Part shown: piece by piece, positions 1-5,602 of the stretch | How positions within the stretch are numbered: position 1 is the stretch's first letter | How the letters are laid out: each line of letters opens with the position of its first letter | DNA from: Chloroflexota bacterium | GTDB taxonomy: Bacteria > Chloroflexota > Anaerolineae > Anaerolineales > Anaerolineaceae | NCBI GenBank assembly: GCA_023406965.1 | Contig: JAEXTI010000311.1 | Location: forward strand, 1 to 5,602 | DNA length: 5,602 bases | Reading direction: 5' to 3' | Program-made: the position numbers and the translations under genes | The notes under the pieces: model-generated | The model's input: only the letters and a program-made list of their open reading frames with translations | The model's database searches: none | What the model was told of the DNA's origin: nothing

Positions 1-359
1 GCCGCCTGGGTGTTATGATTATTGGGGGCTTGACCATTATCGCGAGCAGTGTCATTGCTTTTTGGGCTCCCAACGCCAATTGGTTTTACCTCGTCATGGT
101 GCTATTGGGTGTCGCATACACAACCACATTTCCGATTCTAATGTCAGTGCTACTTCAATTCGGCTCCCCTCAAGATCGCCCAACTTATATTGGCATGGCC
201 AACACCCTCATCACTCCCGTGACTTTCCTGGCGCCTCTGCTGGCCGGTTGGTTAGTCGCAACCGCCGGATATCAGATTACTTTCCTCGTCTCGGCAGCTT
301 TTGGGCTTGCAGCCTTATTGGTGCTTACTCAAATCCGTATTCCCCGGCAATCGCCCTAA
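1..359 (+). CDS. MFS transporter, C-terminal part (5' end outside window)
   Basis: This is the last ~118 residues of an integral membrane protein; the frame is open from the first complete codon at nt 3, so the ATG at 15 is internal and not a start. The product is very hydrophobic, with about four membrane segments: roughly the first 20 residues, then a second segment (FYLVMVLLGVAY), a third (LITPVTFLAPLLAGWLV) and a fourth (ITFLVSAAFGLAALLVL). Between the second and third lies a short polar loop, SPQDRPTYIGMANT, before a small-residue-rich helix. This pattern matches helices 9-12 of a 12-helix Major Facilitator Superfamily permease. It ends in a short basic cytoplasmic tail (RIPRQSP). The substrate cannot be told from this part. 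The last 45 nt overlap the 3' end of the convergent SDR gene, with no room for a terminator between them. Confidence 0.75.
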   Translation, partial: RLGVMIIGGLTIIASSVIAFWAPNANWFYLVMVLLGVAYTTTFPILMSVLLQFGSPQDRPTYIGMANTLITPVTFLAPLLAGWLVATAGYQITFLVSAAFGLAALLVLTQIRIPRQSP

Positions 360-1340
360 AGCACGCTGGCGATAGAAGCGGACAGCCTCTTCAAGAGCCA
401 CCTTTATCGGCGTGTAAGTAATGCCCAACTCTCGCTCAGCTTTACTGCCGTCAAACACGAACCCCTTGCTTAATGTCCAGGCTGCATCCACAGAAAGCCC
501 CCACCAGGGAGAGCGTTGCAGTACGCGCGCAATCGCTGAAAACAGATATGAAGCCAGGATAACAATTGGATCCGGAAAATGAAACCACGGCAGCTTAACT
601 CCCGCCACTGAACCAATCAACTGGGCGTAAGACTTACCATCCAGGCATTCCCGTCCAATTAAGTACCGCTGGCCAGCCGCCTCAGACCTGACCAACGCTT
701 GATAAATACATTCTGCCAGATCCTCTACGTAGACATAAACAGCCTTGGAAGAATGAAAAATTGTGCTGGGCACGCGTCTGAAGATGATATCTTGGATGTA
801 TTGGCCGCTAGCCTTATCGTCACCTGCCCCAAGCACAATTCCGGGATACAGCACAACCAAGGGCAAGTTGCGTTCGCTAGCCACCCGCCATGCAATACGA
901 TTTCCTTCGGCCTTACTTCGCGCATATCGGCTTAGCATTCTCTTTCCTGGCGCGCTTGTTTCTGTAAACGGACGTTCTTCCGGTACGCCATACACAGCCA
1001 CTGTGCTTACATAAACAAATTTCTCTACCCTCATATCACAAGCGCATTCTACAACTGACCGGGTGCCTGTAATGTTGACCCTCTCAAATTCATCACCTTT
1101 GAGCAACCACATCGAATACACATTAGCCAGGTGCACCACCGCATCACAGCCTTGCATACTAACCGCAACGGTTGCGCGGTTTGTCACATCGCCTTGGACA
1201 ACCTCTGCCCCAAGGTCGATTAAGAATTTCGCCTTGTCAATATTCCGCACCAAACAGCGAACCTCTAAACCAGCTCGGCGCAACCGTTGTACAACGTGCC
1301 GGCCAATGAAACCCGTTGCTCCCGTAATGTAGACTCTCAC
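315..1340 (-). CDS. NAD(P)-dependent epimerase/dehydratase, extended SDR family
   Basis: A complete 341-residue protein. Residues 1-13 form the Rossmann dinucleotide-binding start, with GxxGxxG at G7, G10 and G13. Further family marks are D51 in QGD (adenine-side contact), VVHLA at 68-72, N89 in VNITGT, the serine/threonine pair S112/T113 in YVSTVAVYG, and the catalytic Y139xxxK143. The LYPGIVLGAG stretch at 164-173 is the usual substrate-side segment. The overall pattern resembles the dihydroflavonol-4-reductase/HpnA-like branch acting on NDP-sugars, steroids or similar carbonyl substrates; the true substrate is unknown. The hydrophobic stretch near 257-273 (DPIVILASYLFSAIARV) could touch the membrane. 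The start is GTG at 1338-1340, preceded three bases upstream by an AGGTGA Shine-Dalgarno on the minus strand. The last ~15 residues are encoded inside the MFS gene and look like a non-conserved tail. Confidence 0.87.
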   Translation of the reverse strand: MRVYITGATGFIGRHVVQRLRRAGLEVRCLVRNIDKAKFLIDLGAEVVQGDVTNRATVAVSMQGCDAVVHLANVYSMWLLKGDEFERVNITGTRSVVECACDMRVEKFVYVSTVAVYGVPEERPFTETSAPGKRMLSRYARSKAEGNRIAWRVASERNLPLVVLYPGIVLGAGDDKASGQYIQDIIFRRVPSTIFHSSKAVYVYVEDLAECIYQALVRSEAAGQRYLIGRECLDGKSYAQLIGSVAGVKLPWFHFPDPIVILASYLFSAIARVLQRSPWWGLSVDAAWTLSKGFVFDGSKAERELGITYTPIKVALEEAVRFYRQRALGRLPGNTDLSKHQ

Positions 1341-1381
1341 TATTCACCTGGTTCGAAAAAATTTAGGCCAAACAACTGGCT

Positions 1382-1410
1382 ATCATAGCAGCCATCACCG
1401 CTTACGGCAA
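1382..1410 (-). promoter_or_regulatory. Putative sigma-70-type promoter of the SDR gene
   Basis: Read on the minus strand, TTGCCG (1405-1410) and TATGAT (1382-1387) are separated by exactly 17 bases, giving 4/6 and 5/6 matches to the housekeeping consensus. Transcription would start near 1375, about 35 nt ahead of the GTG start at 1340. This is seen in sequence only; short motif matches like this arise by chance. Confidence 0.45.
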
Positions 1411-1414
1411 GTCC

Positions 1415-1443
1415 TTGACGCTGACTAGTAAACAAGGTAAACT
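1415..1443 (+). promoter_or_regulatory. Putative sigma-70-type promoter of the ATPase operon
   Basis: TTGACG (1415-1420, 5/6 consensus) and TAAACT (1438-1443, 4/6) are 17 bases apart. The predicted start, near 1450, falls at the 5' edge of the riboswitch aptamer, which is where it would be expected, although it leaves almost no 5' overhang for the P1 stem. An alternative -10, TATCAT at 1381-1386, lacks a good -35. The -35 boxes of this promoter and the minus-strand promoter are only four bases apart, so the two polymerases would compete. Confidence 0.45.
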
Positions 1444-1446
1444 GAA

Positions 1447-1546
1447 TTGGATGGGGAGTAGCCTCCAGATAATGGATGTTTTACCGCCAACACAGAGACC
1501 AAATCTCTCGGTAAATCAGCGCCGAAATGCGTGGCAAGACCAGACA
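1447..1546 (+). promoter_or_regulatory. yybP-ykoY family manganese riboswitch (aptamer)
   Basis: The leader RNA carries the hallmarks of the yybP-ykoY Mn2+ aptamer in the right order. Loop L1 is GGGGAGTAG at 1453-1461. Next is a short hairpin, TCCA/TGGA (1464-1467 with 1473-1476). The long arm follows: TTTACCG (1480-1486) pairs with CGGTAAA (1509-1515), interrupted on its 5' side by the seven-base bulge CCAACAC (1487-1493) and capped by AGAGA/TCTCT (1494-1498 with 1504-1508). Then comes a hairpin GCGC/GCGT (1519-1522 with 1529-1532), and loop L3, GCAAGACC (1534-1541). Closing stem P1 is weak: TGG/CCA at 1452-1454 with 1540-1542, then a tandem G-A mismatch, then TG/CA. In known members L1 and L3 dock to form the Mn2+ site. 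The class controls Mn exporters, including P-type ATPases, which fits the gene downstream. Confidence 0.87.
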
Positions 1547-1573
1547 CAAGCGTGTGGTGGTCTTGTTTTAATT
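1535..1573 (+). terminator. Intrinsic terminator / expression platform of the riboswitch
   Basis: CAAGACCA (1535-1542) pairs perfectly with TGGTCTTG (1558-1565). After a small internal loop, an inner stem ACAC/GTGT (1544-1547 with 1552-1555) closes on AAGC. TTTTAATT follows at 1566-1573. The 5' arm is the same RNA as aptamer loop L3 and the 3' side of P1, so aptamer and terminator exclude each other. No gene precedes it on this strand, so it is a leader attenuator rather than the end of a gene. Predicted outcome: read-through when Mn2+ is bound. Confidence 0.8.
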
Positions 1574-1603
1574 AAGGGCCATCGATCCCACAACAAATCA
1601 AAC

Positions 1604-1608
1604 GGAGA
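1604..1608 (+). promoter_or_regulatory. Ribosome binding site of the ATPase
   Basis: GGAGA lies six bases ahead of the ATG at 1615 and fixes the start. It sits about 30 nt past the terminator T-run and is not part of the aptamer or terminator stems, which supports control at transcription rather than at translation. Confidence 0.75.
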
Positions 1609-1614
1609 TAAATT

Positions 1615-4341
1615 ATGACAGAATGGTTTCGCCTGGAGAAAAATGAGATCGAAGAGAAGCTTGCGACCAGCTTCGAAAACGGCCTTTCAAGTGACGAGGT
1701 AGCCCGCAAGCTTGAACAGCACGGCCCCAACGAACTGATCGACCGAGGCTCCAAGAGTCCCTGGAAGATCCTTTGGGAACAACTCACTGGGATCATGGTC
1801 ATCATCCTGATCATCTCCGCAGCAATTTCTCTTGCCCTGGGTGAAGTCCAAGATGCTATTGTTATCCTAATCATTGTGGTTCTCAACACGATCCTCGGAT
1901 TTACTCAAGAGTATAAAGCCGAACGAGCCATGGCTGCCCTCAAGCAATTGGCAGTGCCTCACGTAAAAGTGCGTCGCGGGGGTCATGTCGTTGAGATCTC
2001 AGCTCGAGAGTTGGTCCCTGGCGACATTGTTCTCTTAGAGGCCGGCAACGCGGTCCCAGCCGATGCTCGTATACTCGAGTCTGTAAATCTCCGCGCACTC
2101 GAGGCCGTACTCACTGGCGAATCGGAGCCCGTTGAGAAAATATCTGATGCCCTCACTACCCAGAATCCTCCCTTGGGTGACCGGATCAACACTTTGTACA
2201 TGGGCACGGTTATCACCTACGGACGTGGTACTGCCGTTGTCACCGACACTGGCATGAACACCCAACTTGGCAAAATCGCCGAGATGATCCAGAGCGTCGG
2301 TTCTGAAGCCACCCCCTTGCAACGAAGACTTGAACAACTGGGCAAAGGCCTGGCTATCGCGGCTTTGGGCATTGTTGCCGTGGTGTTCGTGTTAGGGATC
2401 ATTCGCGGCGAAGAAATCCGCCTCATGTTCCAAACCTCCATCAGCATGGCCGTTGCAGCCATTCCCGAAGGTCTGGCTGCCGTGGTTACCATTGCATTGG
2501 CCTTGGGCGCCCAACGCATGTTGAAACGGCGCGCGCTCATCCGCAAGCTGCCGGCAGTTGAAACGCTTGGCTCTGTAACAGTCATTTGCTCCGATAAAAC
2601 AGGAACCTTGACCGAAAACCGCATGACGGTCACTGTACTGGACGTTGCCGGACACAGCCTGGACTTTGCCGAAACCGTTCGCAGTCACACCCCATCCATC
2701 ACTGGAGAAGATGCCCTCGCCCCGATTCTCATCGAGTACCCAGCCGTCGCATTACTGATCACCGGCGGCGCATTGTGTAACGATGCTCTCCTGGAACCTG
2801 CCGAAGAAGATGCCGGTGGCTTCTCGGCTGTTGGCGACCCAACCGAAGGCGCACTGGTTATTGCCGGGGCTCGCTCAGGCCTTTGGAAAGCAGAACTCGA
2901 AAAAGTCCTGCCCCGTGTTTCCGAGCTGCCCTTCGATTCTGACCGCAAACGGATGACCACCGTTCACAGCATCGATCATGCCCGTCTGCCAGCGCCGCTC
3001 AAACCATTTATCGGGGCAGAAGACACATCCCCTTACATTGCCATTACCAAGGGCTCTGTCGACGGCTTACTCGACATCTCCTCCCACGTATGGGTCAACA
3101 ACGAAATTCTCCCCATGGATCAGGCCCTCCAAGAACGCATCATGGCGGCCAATAATGGCATGGCACAAAAAGGCATGCGCGTCTTGGGGGTTGCATTCCA
3201 ACTCAGGAAGGATGCTGCCACAACCTCCCTTGAACAAGATCTGACCTTCGTAGGCATGTTCGGGATGATCGACCCAGCCCGCCCGGAGGTGAAAGACTCT
3301 GTCGCCACGGCTAAGTCTGCTGGAATCCGCACCATTATGATCACCGGCGACCACCCTCTCACCGCCCTGCATATCGCTAAGGACCTGGGTATCACCGAAG
3401 GCGATAAAGTGCTCACGGGTCGCGACCTGGCCGAAGCAGATATTGAGCACATCAAGAAAGACGTTCATGATGTAAATGTCTACGCCCGCGTATCCCCCGA
3501 ACACAAGCTAAAAATCGTTCAGGCTCTCCAAGAGATGGGACATGTGGTTGCCATGACCGGAGACGGGGTCAACGATGCTCCTGCTCTGAAGAAAGCCGAC
3601 ATTGGTGTGGCGATGGGCATCACCGGTACCGACGTTTCTAAAGAAGCTTCGGACATGGTCTTGCTTGATGACAATTTCACCACCATCGTCGCAGCAGTAG
3701 AAGAAGGCCGGCGCATATATGACAATATCTTGAAATTCATCCGCTACACGCTCACATCCAATGCGGGTGAAATTTGGGTCATGCTTGCAGCTCCCTTTAT
3801 GGGCATGCCTATGCCGCTCTCGCCCATCCAAATTTTGTGGATCAACCTCGTCACTGATGGTCTTCCCGGTCTGGCTTTGACCATCGAGCCCAGCGAGCGT
3901 TCGATCATGAAACGTCCACCCATCTTGCAAAAGACGAATATTTTTGGGCGCGGCCTGGGACGTGATGTCTTGTGGATTGGCTTATTGATGGGCTTTGTTT
4001 CTCTGATAACAGGCTTCTTCTACTGGAAAGGCGGCGGAGAGTCCTGGCACACCATCGTCTTCACCACCCTCACAATGGCACAAATGGGTAACGCCCTGGC
4101 AATTCGCTCCCAGCGAGACTCGCTTTTCACAATAGGCTTATTTTCCAATCCCGCCATGTTAGGCTCGGTGCTGCTCACCTTTGTGCTGCAACTCGCTGTA
4201 ATCTACGTGCCATTCTTGCAGAACATTTTTGACACCACAGCCCTGTCCTTGCCCGAACTGCTGATCAGCCTCGGCGCAGGCTCTATCGTATTCATTGCGA
4301 TTGAGATCGTCAAATGGGTGTCAAGAAGGCGCAACCCCTGA
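1615..4341 (+). CDS. P2A-type cation-transporting ATPase, probable Mn2+(/Ca2+) exporter
   Basis: A complete 908-residue SERCA/PacL-like pump. An N-terminal cation-ATPase domain (about 1-55) is followed by M1 (~57-76) and M2 (~79-98). The actuator has PGD 135-137 and TGES 167-170; M3-M4 follow at ~244-292 with VAAIPEGL (E285). The phosphorylated aspartate is D327 in DKTGTLTE. The nucleotide domain has FDSDRKRM 440-447 and KGS from K479; the hinge motifs are TGDHP 577-581 and TGDGVND 648-654. M5 has N716 and E719, and M6 has N744, T747 and D748 in NLVTDG; M7-M10 complete the protein. The site-II ion ligands of SERCA are all present, but the M8 site-I glutamate is replaced by Q823. Known family role: ATP-driven export of Ca2+ or Mn2+ from the cytoplasm. 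The Mn2+ riboswitch upstream is the reason to prefer Mn2+, an inference from context. The gene overlaps the methyltransferase downstream. Confidence 0.93.
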   Translation: MTEWFRLEKNEIEEKLATSFENGLSSDEVARKLEQHGPNELIDRGSKSPWKILWEQLTGIMVIILIISAAISLALGEVQDAIVILIIVVLNTILGFTQEYKAERAMAALKQLAVPHVKVRRGGHVVEISARELVPGDIVLLEAGNAVPADARILESVNLRALEAVLTGESEPVEKISDALTTQNPPLGDRINTLYMGTVITYGRGTAVVTDTGMNTQLGKIAEMIQSVGSEATPLQRRLEQLGKGLAIAALGIVAVVFVLGIIRGEEIRLMFQTSISMAVAAIPEGLAAVVTIALALGAQRMLKRRALIRKLPAVETLGSVTVICSDKTGTLTENRMTVTVLDVAGHSLDFAETVRSHTPSITGEDALAPILIEYPAVALLITGGALCNDALLEPAEEDAGGFSAVGDPTEGALVIAGARSGLWKAELEKVLPRVSELPFDSDRKRMTTVHSIDHARLPAPLKPFIGAEDTSPYIAITKGSVDGLLDISSHVWVNNEILPMDQALQERIMAANNGMAQKGMRVLGVAFQLRKDAATTSLEQDLTFVGMFGMIDPARPEVKDSVATAKSAGIRTIMITGDHPLTALHIAKDLGITEGDKVLTGRDLAEADIEHIKKDVHDVNVYARVSPEHKLKIVQALQEMGHVVAMTGDGVNDAPALKKADIGVAMGITGTDVSKEASDMVLLDDNFTTIVAAVEEGRRIYDNILKFIRYTLTSNAGEIWVMLAAPFMGMPMPLSPIQILWINLVTDGLPGLALTIEPSERSIMKRPPILQKTNIFGRGLGRDVLWIGLLMGFVSLITGFFYWKGGGESWHTIVFTTLTMAQMGNALAIRSQRDSLFTIGLFSNPAMLGSVLLTFVLQLAVIYVPFLQNIFDTTALSLPELLISLGAGSIVFIAIEIVKWVSRRRNP

Positions 4342-4997
4342 TCTCTCGCCTTCTAGAGACATTCTTCCAGCTTCTCTACCATTCGCTTGCCTGGAGCTAC
4401 GATTTGGTAGCCGCGACCGTCTCTTTAGGACGGTGGAACAATTGGGTTCGTTCAATTTATCCGATGATCTCAAAGGGCCGAATTCTCGAGTTGGGATTCG
4501 GCCCAGGTCATTTGCAGGTGGATCTGCTCAAGTCTGGACAACCCATTTTCGGGATTGACGAGAGCACCCAAATGTGCCGTTTCGCGCAAAGACGCATCAA
4601 GAAAGCAGGATTGTCTGGCGCAATCGCCCGTGCGGATGCCCGGATGATCCCATTTCCTTCAGGCTATTTCAACGTCGTGGCAGCAACCTTTCCAAGTCCT
4701 TATATTTTCCAGAGTTCCACCCTGCATGAAATTAGAAGGATCCTGAGACCGGATGGAAAATTGGTGGTCCTTTTAGCTGCCTTGCCAATGGGAACGTCCA
4801 TTGCCGACAGGATCATCCACCAGCTTTTCAAAATTACAGGCGAAGCGCCACCCCCAGAGGAGATACTCTCAAAGTTCGAACAGCAAGGCCAAACCTTTGG
4901 ACTGCGAATCAGCCACCAATGGTTGAATTACAAGGCCGATCGCCTGTTGATAGTGACCGCTGTTCCAATAGAGCCTGAAAAGGAGGGATTCGCCTAA
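4314..4997 (+). CDS. Class I SAM-dependent methyltransferase
   Basis: A 227-residue protein with a Rossmann-type methyltransferase core (Methyltransf_11/UbiE-like). Motif I is LELGFGPGH at 58-66, the SAM ribose acidic residue is D82 in GIDES, motif III-like D108 is in ARADARMIPFPSGYFNVV, and the LRPDGKLVVLLA strand follows. About 55 residues precede the core: an aromatic, amphipathic segment (FFQLLYHSLAWSYDLVAATV) that could sit on a membrane or form a lid over the substrate. The acceptor is unknown; lipid, quinone-like or small-molecule substrates are all possible. The ATG at 4314 is chosen because this conserved-looking N-terminal segment would be lost with later starts; a weak GAG lies eight bases upstream. 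The gene starts 28 nt inside the ATPase gene in another frame, which implies one transcript and probable translational coupling, placing it under the same riboswitch. Confidence 0.85.
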   Translation: MGVKKAQPLISRLLETFFQLLYHSLAWSYDLVAATVSLGRWNNWVRSIYPMISKGRILELGFGPGHLQVDLLKSGQPIFGIDESTQMCRFAQRRIKKAGLSGAIARADARMIPFPSGYFNVVAATFPSPYIFQSSTLHEIRRILRPDGKLVVLLAALPMGTSIADRIIHQLFKITGEAPPPEEILSKFEQQGQTFGLRISHQWLNYKADRLLIVTAVPIEPEKEGFA

Positions 4998-5028
4998 AAG
5001 TCACCTAAAGTCACACTGGATTTTAGGG
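4993..5028 (+). repeat. Short tandem repeat with inverted partner over the phosphatase RBS
   Basis: CCTAAAAGTCAC (4993-5004) is followed by a near copy, CCTAAAGTCAC (5004-5014). TTTTAGG (5021-5027) is complementary to the CCTAAA(A) part of either copy, so two alternative 6-7 bp hairpins can form. The inverted arm overlaps AGGG (5025-5028), the likely Shine-Dalgarno of the phosphatase. The first copy also contains the methyltransferase stop codon. It could be a protein operator, a weak translational regulator or chance; there is no T-run to make it a terminator. Confidence 0.35.
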
Positions 5029-5034
5029 CGCATT

Positions 5035-5602
5035 ATGGTTAAAATCAAGCTTATGGAGATACAGATCGCAGTAGCAAAAACAAACAAGTATGCTTCTTCA
5101 GAAAGTGGAGACACGCTGGAGGTCGTCGAACGCCCGAATGGCGGGATGTCTGTGGTATTAGCCGATGGACAGACTTCTGGCCGCGGCGCAAAAACAATTT
5201 CAACGATGGTGGTCAGGAAAGTTATCGGTCTTCTGGCCGAAGGGGTTCGGGATGGCGCCGCTGCCCGAGCTGCATCGGACCACCTCTACACGGAGCGAGG
5301 TGGCAAGGTCAGCGCAGCACTCAACATCCTTTCGGCCGACCTCCAAACAGGAACGATTGTCATCACCCGTAATAGCCGGTGCCCTGTTTTTGTCGCGCAA
5401 GGTGATCGTATAGAATGTCTGAATGCTGAAAGCTTCCCGATTGGCACGTCTCGAAACATCCGGCCTGCCATCTCAGAAATTCAACTCCAAGAGCGTACCA
5501 CCGTGGTGATCTATACGGACGGGCTAACCTTTGCGGGTGATCGTTATGGCGAGTCTCTAGATATTTGCACCCTTCTCGAATCGCTTCTCGAAGATCAAGA
5601 GC
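5035..5602 (+). CDS. SpoIIE/PP2C-type protein phosphatase, N-terminal part (3' end outside window)
   Basis: The frame opens after a stop at 4969-4971 and stays open to the window end, giving 189 residues. Without any N-terminal sensor domain it goes straight into a SpoIIE-like Mn2+/Mg2+-dependent serine/threonine phosphatase fold (PF07228 type). It shows ESGD with D26, VVLADGQTSGRGAK at 40-53 (metal-binding DG at 44-45, then SGxGA), a strand-rich middle (AALNILSADL, TIVITRNSRCPVFVA), FPIG at 134-137, and the typical VVIYTDGL at 157-164. Known relatives dephosphorylate anti-sigma-factor antagonists in partner-switching stress control; the target here is unknown. ATG 5035 is chosen because AGGG (5025-5028) lies six bases upstream; ATG 5053, giving MEIQIAVAK, is a real alternative with no visible ribosome site. 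It is 37 nt after the methyltransferase and may be co-transcribed. These enzymes are themselves metal dependent, often using Mn2+. Confidence 0.83.
   Translation, partial: MVKIKLMEIQIAVAKTNKYASSESGDTLEVVERPNGGMSVVLADGQTSGRGAKTISTMVVRKVIGLLAEGVRDGAAARAASDHLYTERGGKVSAALNILSADLQTGTIVITRNSRCPVFVAQGDRIECLNAESFPIGTSRNIRPAISEIQLQERTTVVIYTDGLTFAGDRYGESLDICTLLESLLEDQE

Noticed and set aside
1415..1618. Small plus-strand open frame of 67 codons in the ATPase leader
   Set aside because: It spans the -35 box, the whole riboswitch and the terminator, has no ribosome site or protein-like composition, and the region is explained as structured RNA.
1785..1830. Repeated ATCAT/GATCATC units
   Set aside because: They encode the Ile/Val-rich first membrane helix of the ATPase; low-complexity codon use explains them.
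2035..3930. Several minus-strand open frames of 90-145 codons within the ATPase gene
   Set aside because: They are opposite-strand shadows with Cys/His-rich or low-complexity composition and no recognisable motif, while the plus-strand frame has every P-type ATPase motif.
4416..4434. Inverted repeat ACCGTC/GACGGT with a 7-nt loop
   Set aside because: It lies inside the methyltransferase coding sequence (TVSLGRW), has no T-run after it, and a 6-bp match of this size is expected by chance.
4979..4987. Perfect Shine-Dalgarno-like AAAGGAGGG near the end of the methyltransferase
   Set aside because: No start codon follows at a usable distance, and the bases encode the C-terminal EKEGFA; the phosphatase start is about 50 nt further on.
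5165..5413. Plus-strand open frame of 82 codons and overlapping minus-strand frames
   Set aside because: These are shadows of the phosphatase gene, whose own frame has the SpoIIE motifs and runs unbroken through the region.

Overview
The window looks like ordinary chromosomal DNA of a free-living bacterium with a balanced base composition. The mix of genes (an MFS permease, an extended SDR, a P2A-type cation ATPase, a small class I methyltransferase and a compact SpoIIE-type phosphatase) and the wording of several proteins remind me of Chloroflexota, perhaps Anaerolineae. That placement is from memory and is only a moderate-confidence inference. I see no mobile elements, CRISPR arrays, tRNA or rRNA.

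Layout: (1) 1-359, plus strand, the C-terminal end of an MFS transporter. (2) 315-1340, minus strand, a complete NAD(P)-binding epimerase/reductase of the extended SDR type, which runs into the end of the MFS gene tail to tail. (3) 1341-1614, a 274-nt divergent control region with back-to-back promoter-like elements. On the plus strand it holds a yybP-ykoY-type manganese riboswitch followed by an overlapping terminator hairpin. (4) 1615-4341, plus strand, a complete P2A (SERCA/PacL-like) cation-transporting ATPase. (5) 4314-4997, plus strand, a SAM-dependent methyltransferase overlapping the ATPase end by 28 nt. (6) 5035-5602, plus strand, the start of a SpoIIE/PP2C-type serine phosphatase cut by the window end.

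The main result is the leader of the ATPase. It carries the conserved GGGGAGTAG loop, the stem with a seven-base CCAACAC bulge, and the GCAAGACC loop that mark the yybP-ykoY Mn2+ riboswitch. An intrinsic terminator reuses the last part of the aptamer as its 5' arm. This predicts a transcriptional ON switch: Mn2+ stabilises the aptamer, blocks the terminator and lets the ATPase be made. The ATPase is therefore best read as a Mn2+ (possibly Mn2+/Ca2+) efflux pump rather than a generic calcium pump. The overlapping methyltransferase would be co-expressed with it. The phosphatase may belong to the same transcript or be separately controlled; the short gap before it holds a small repeat/hairpin covering its likely ribosome binding site.
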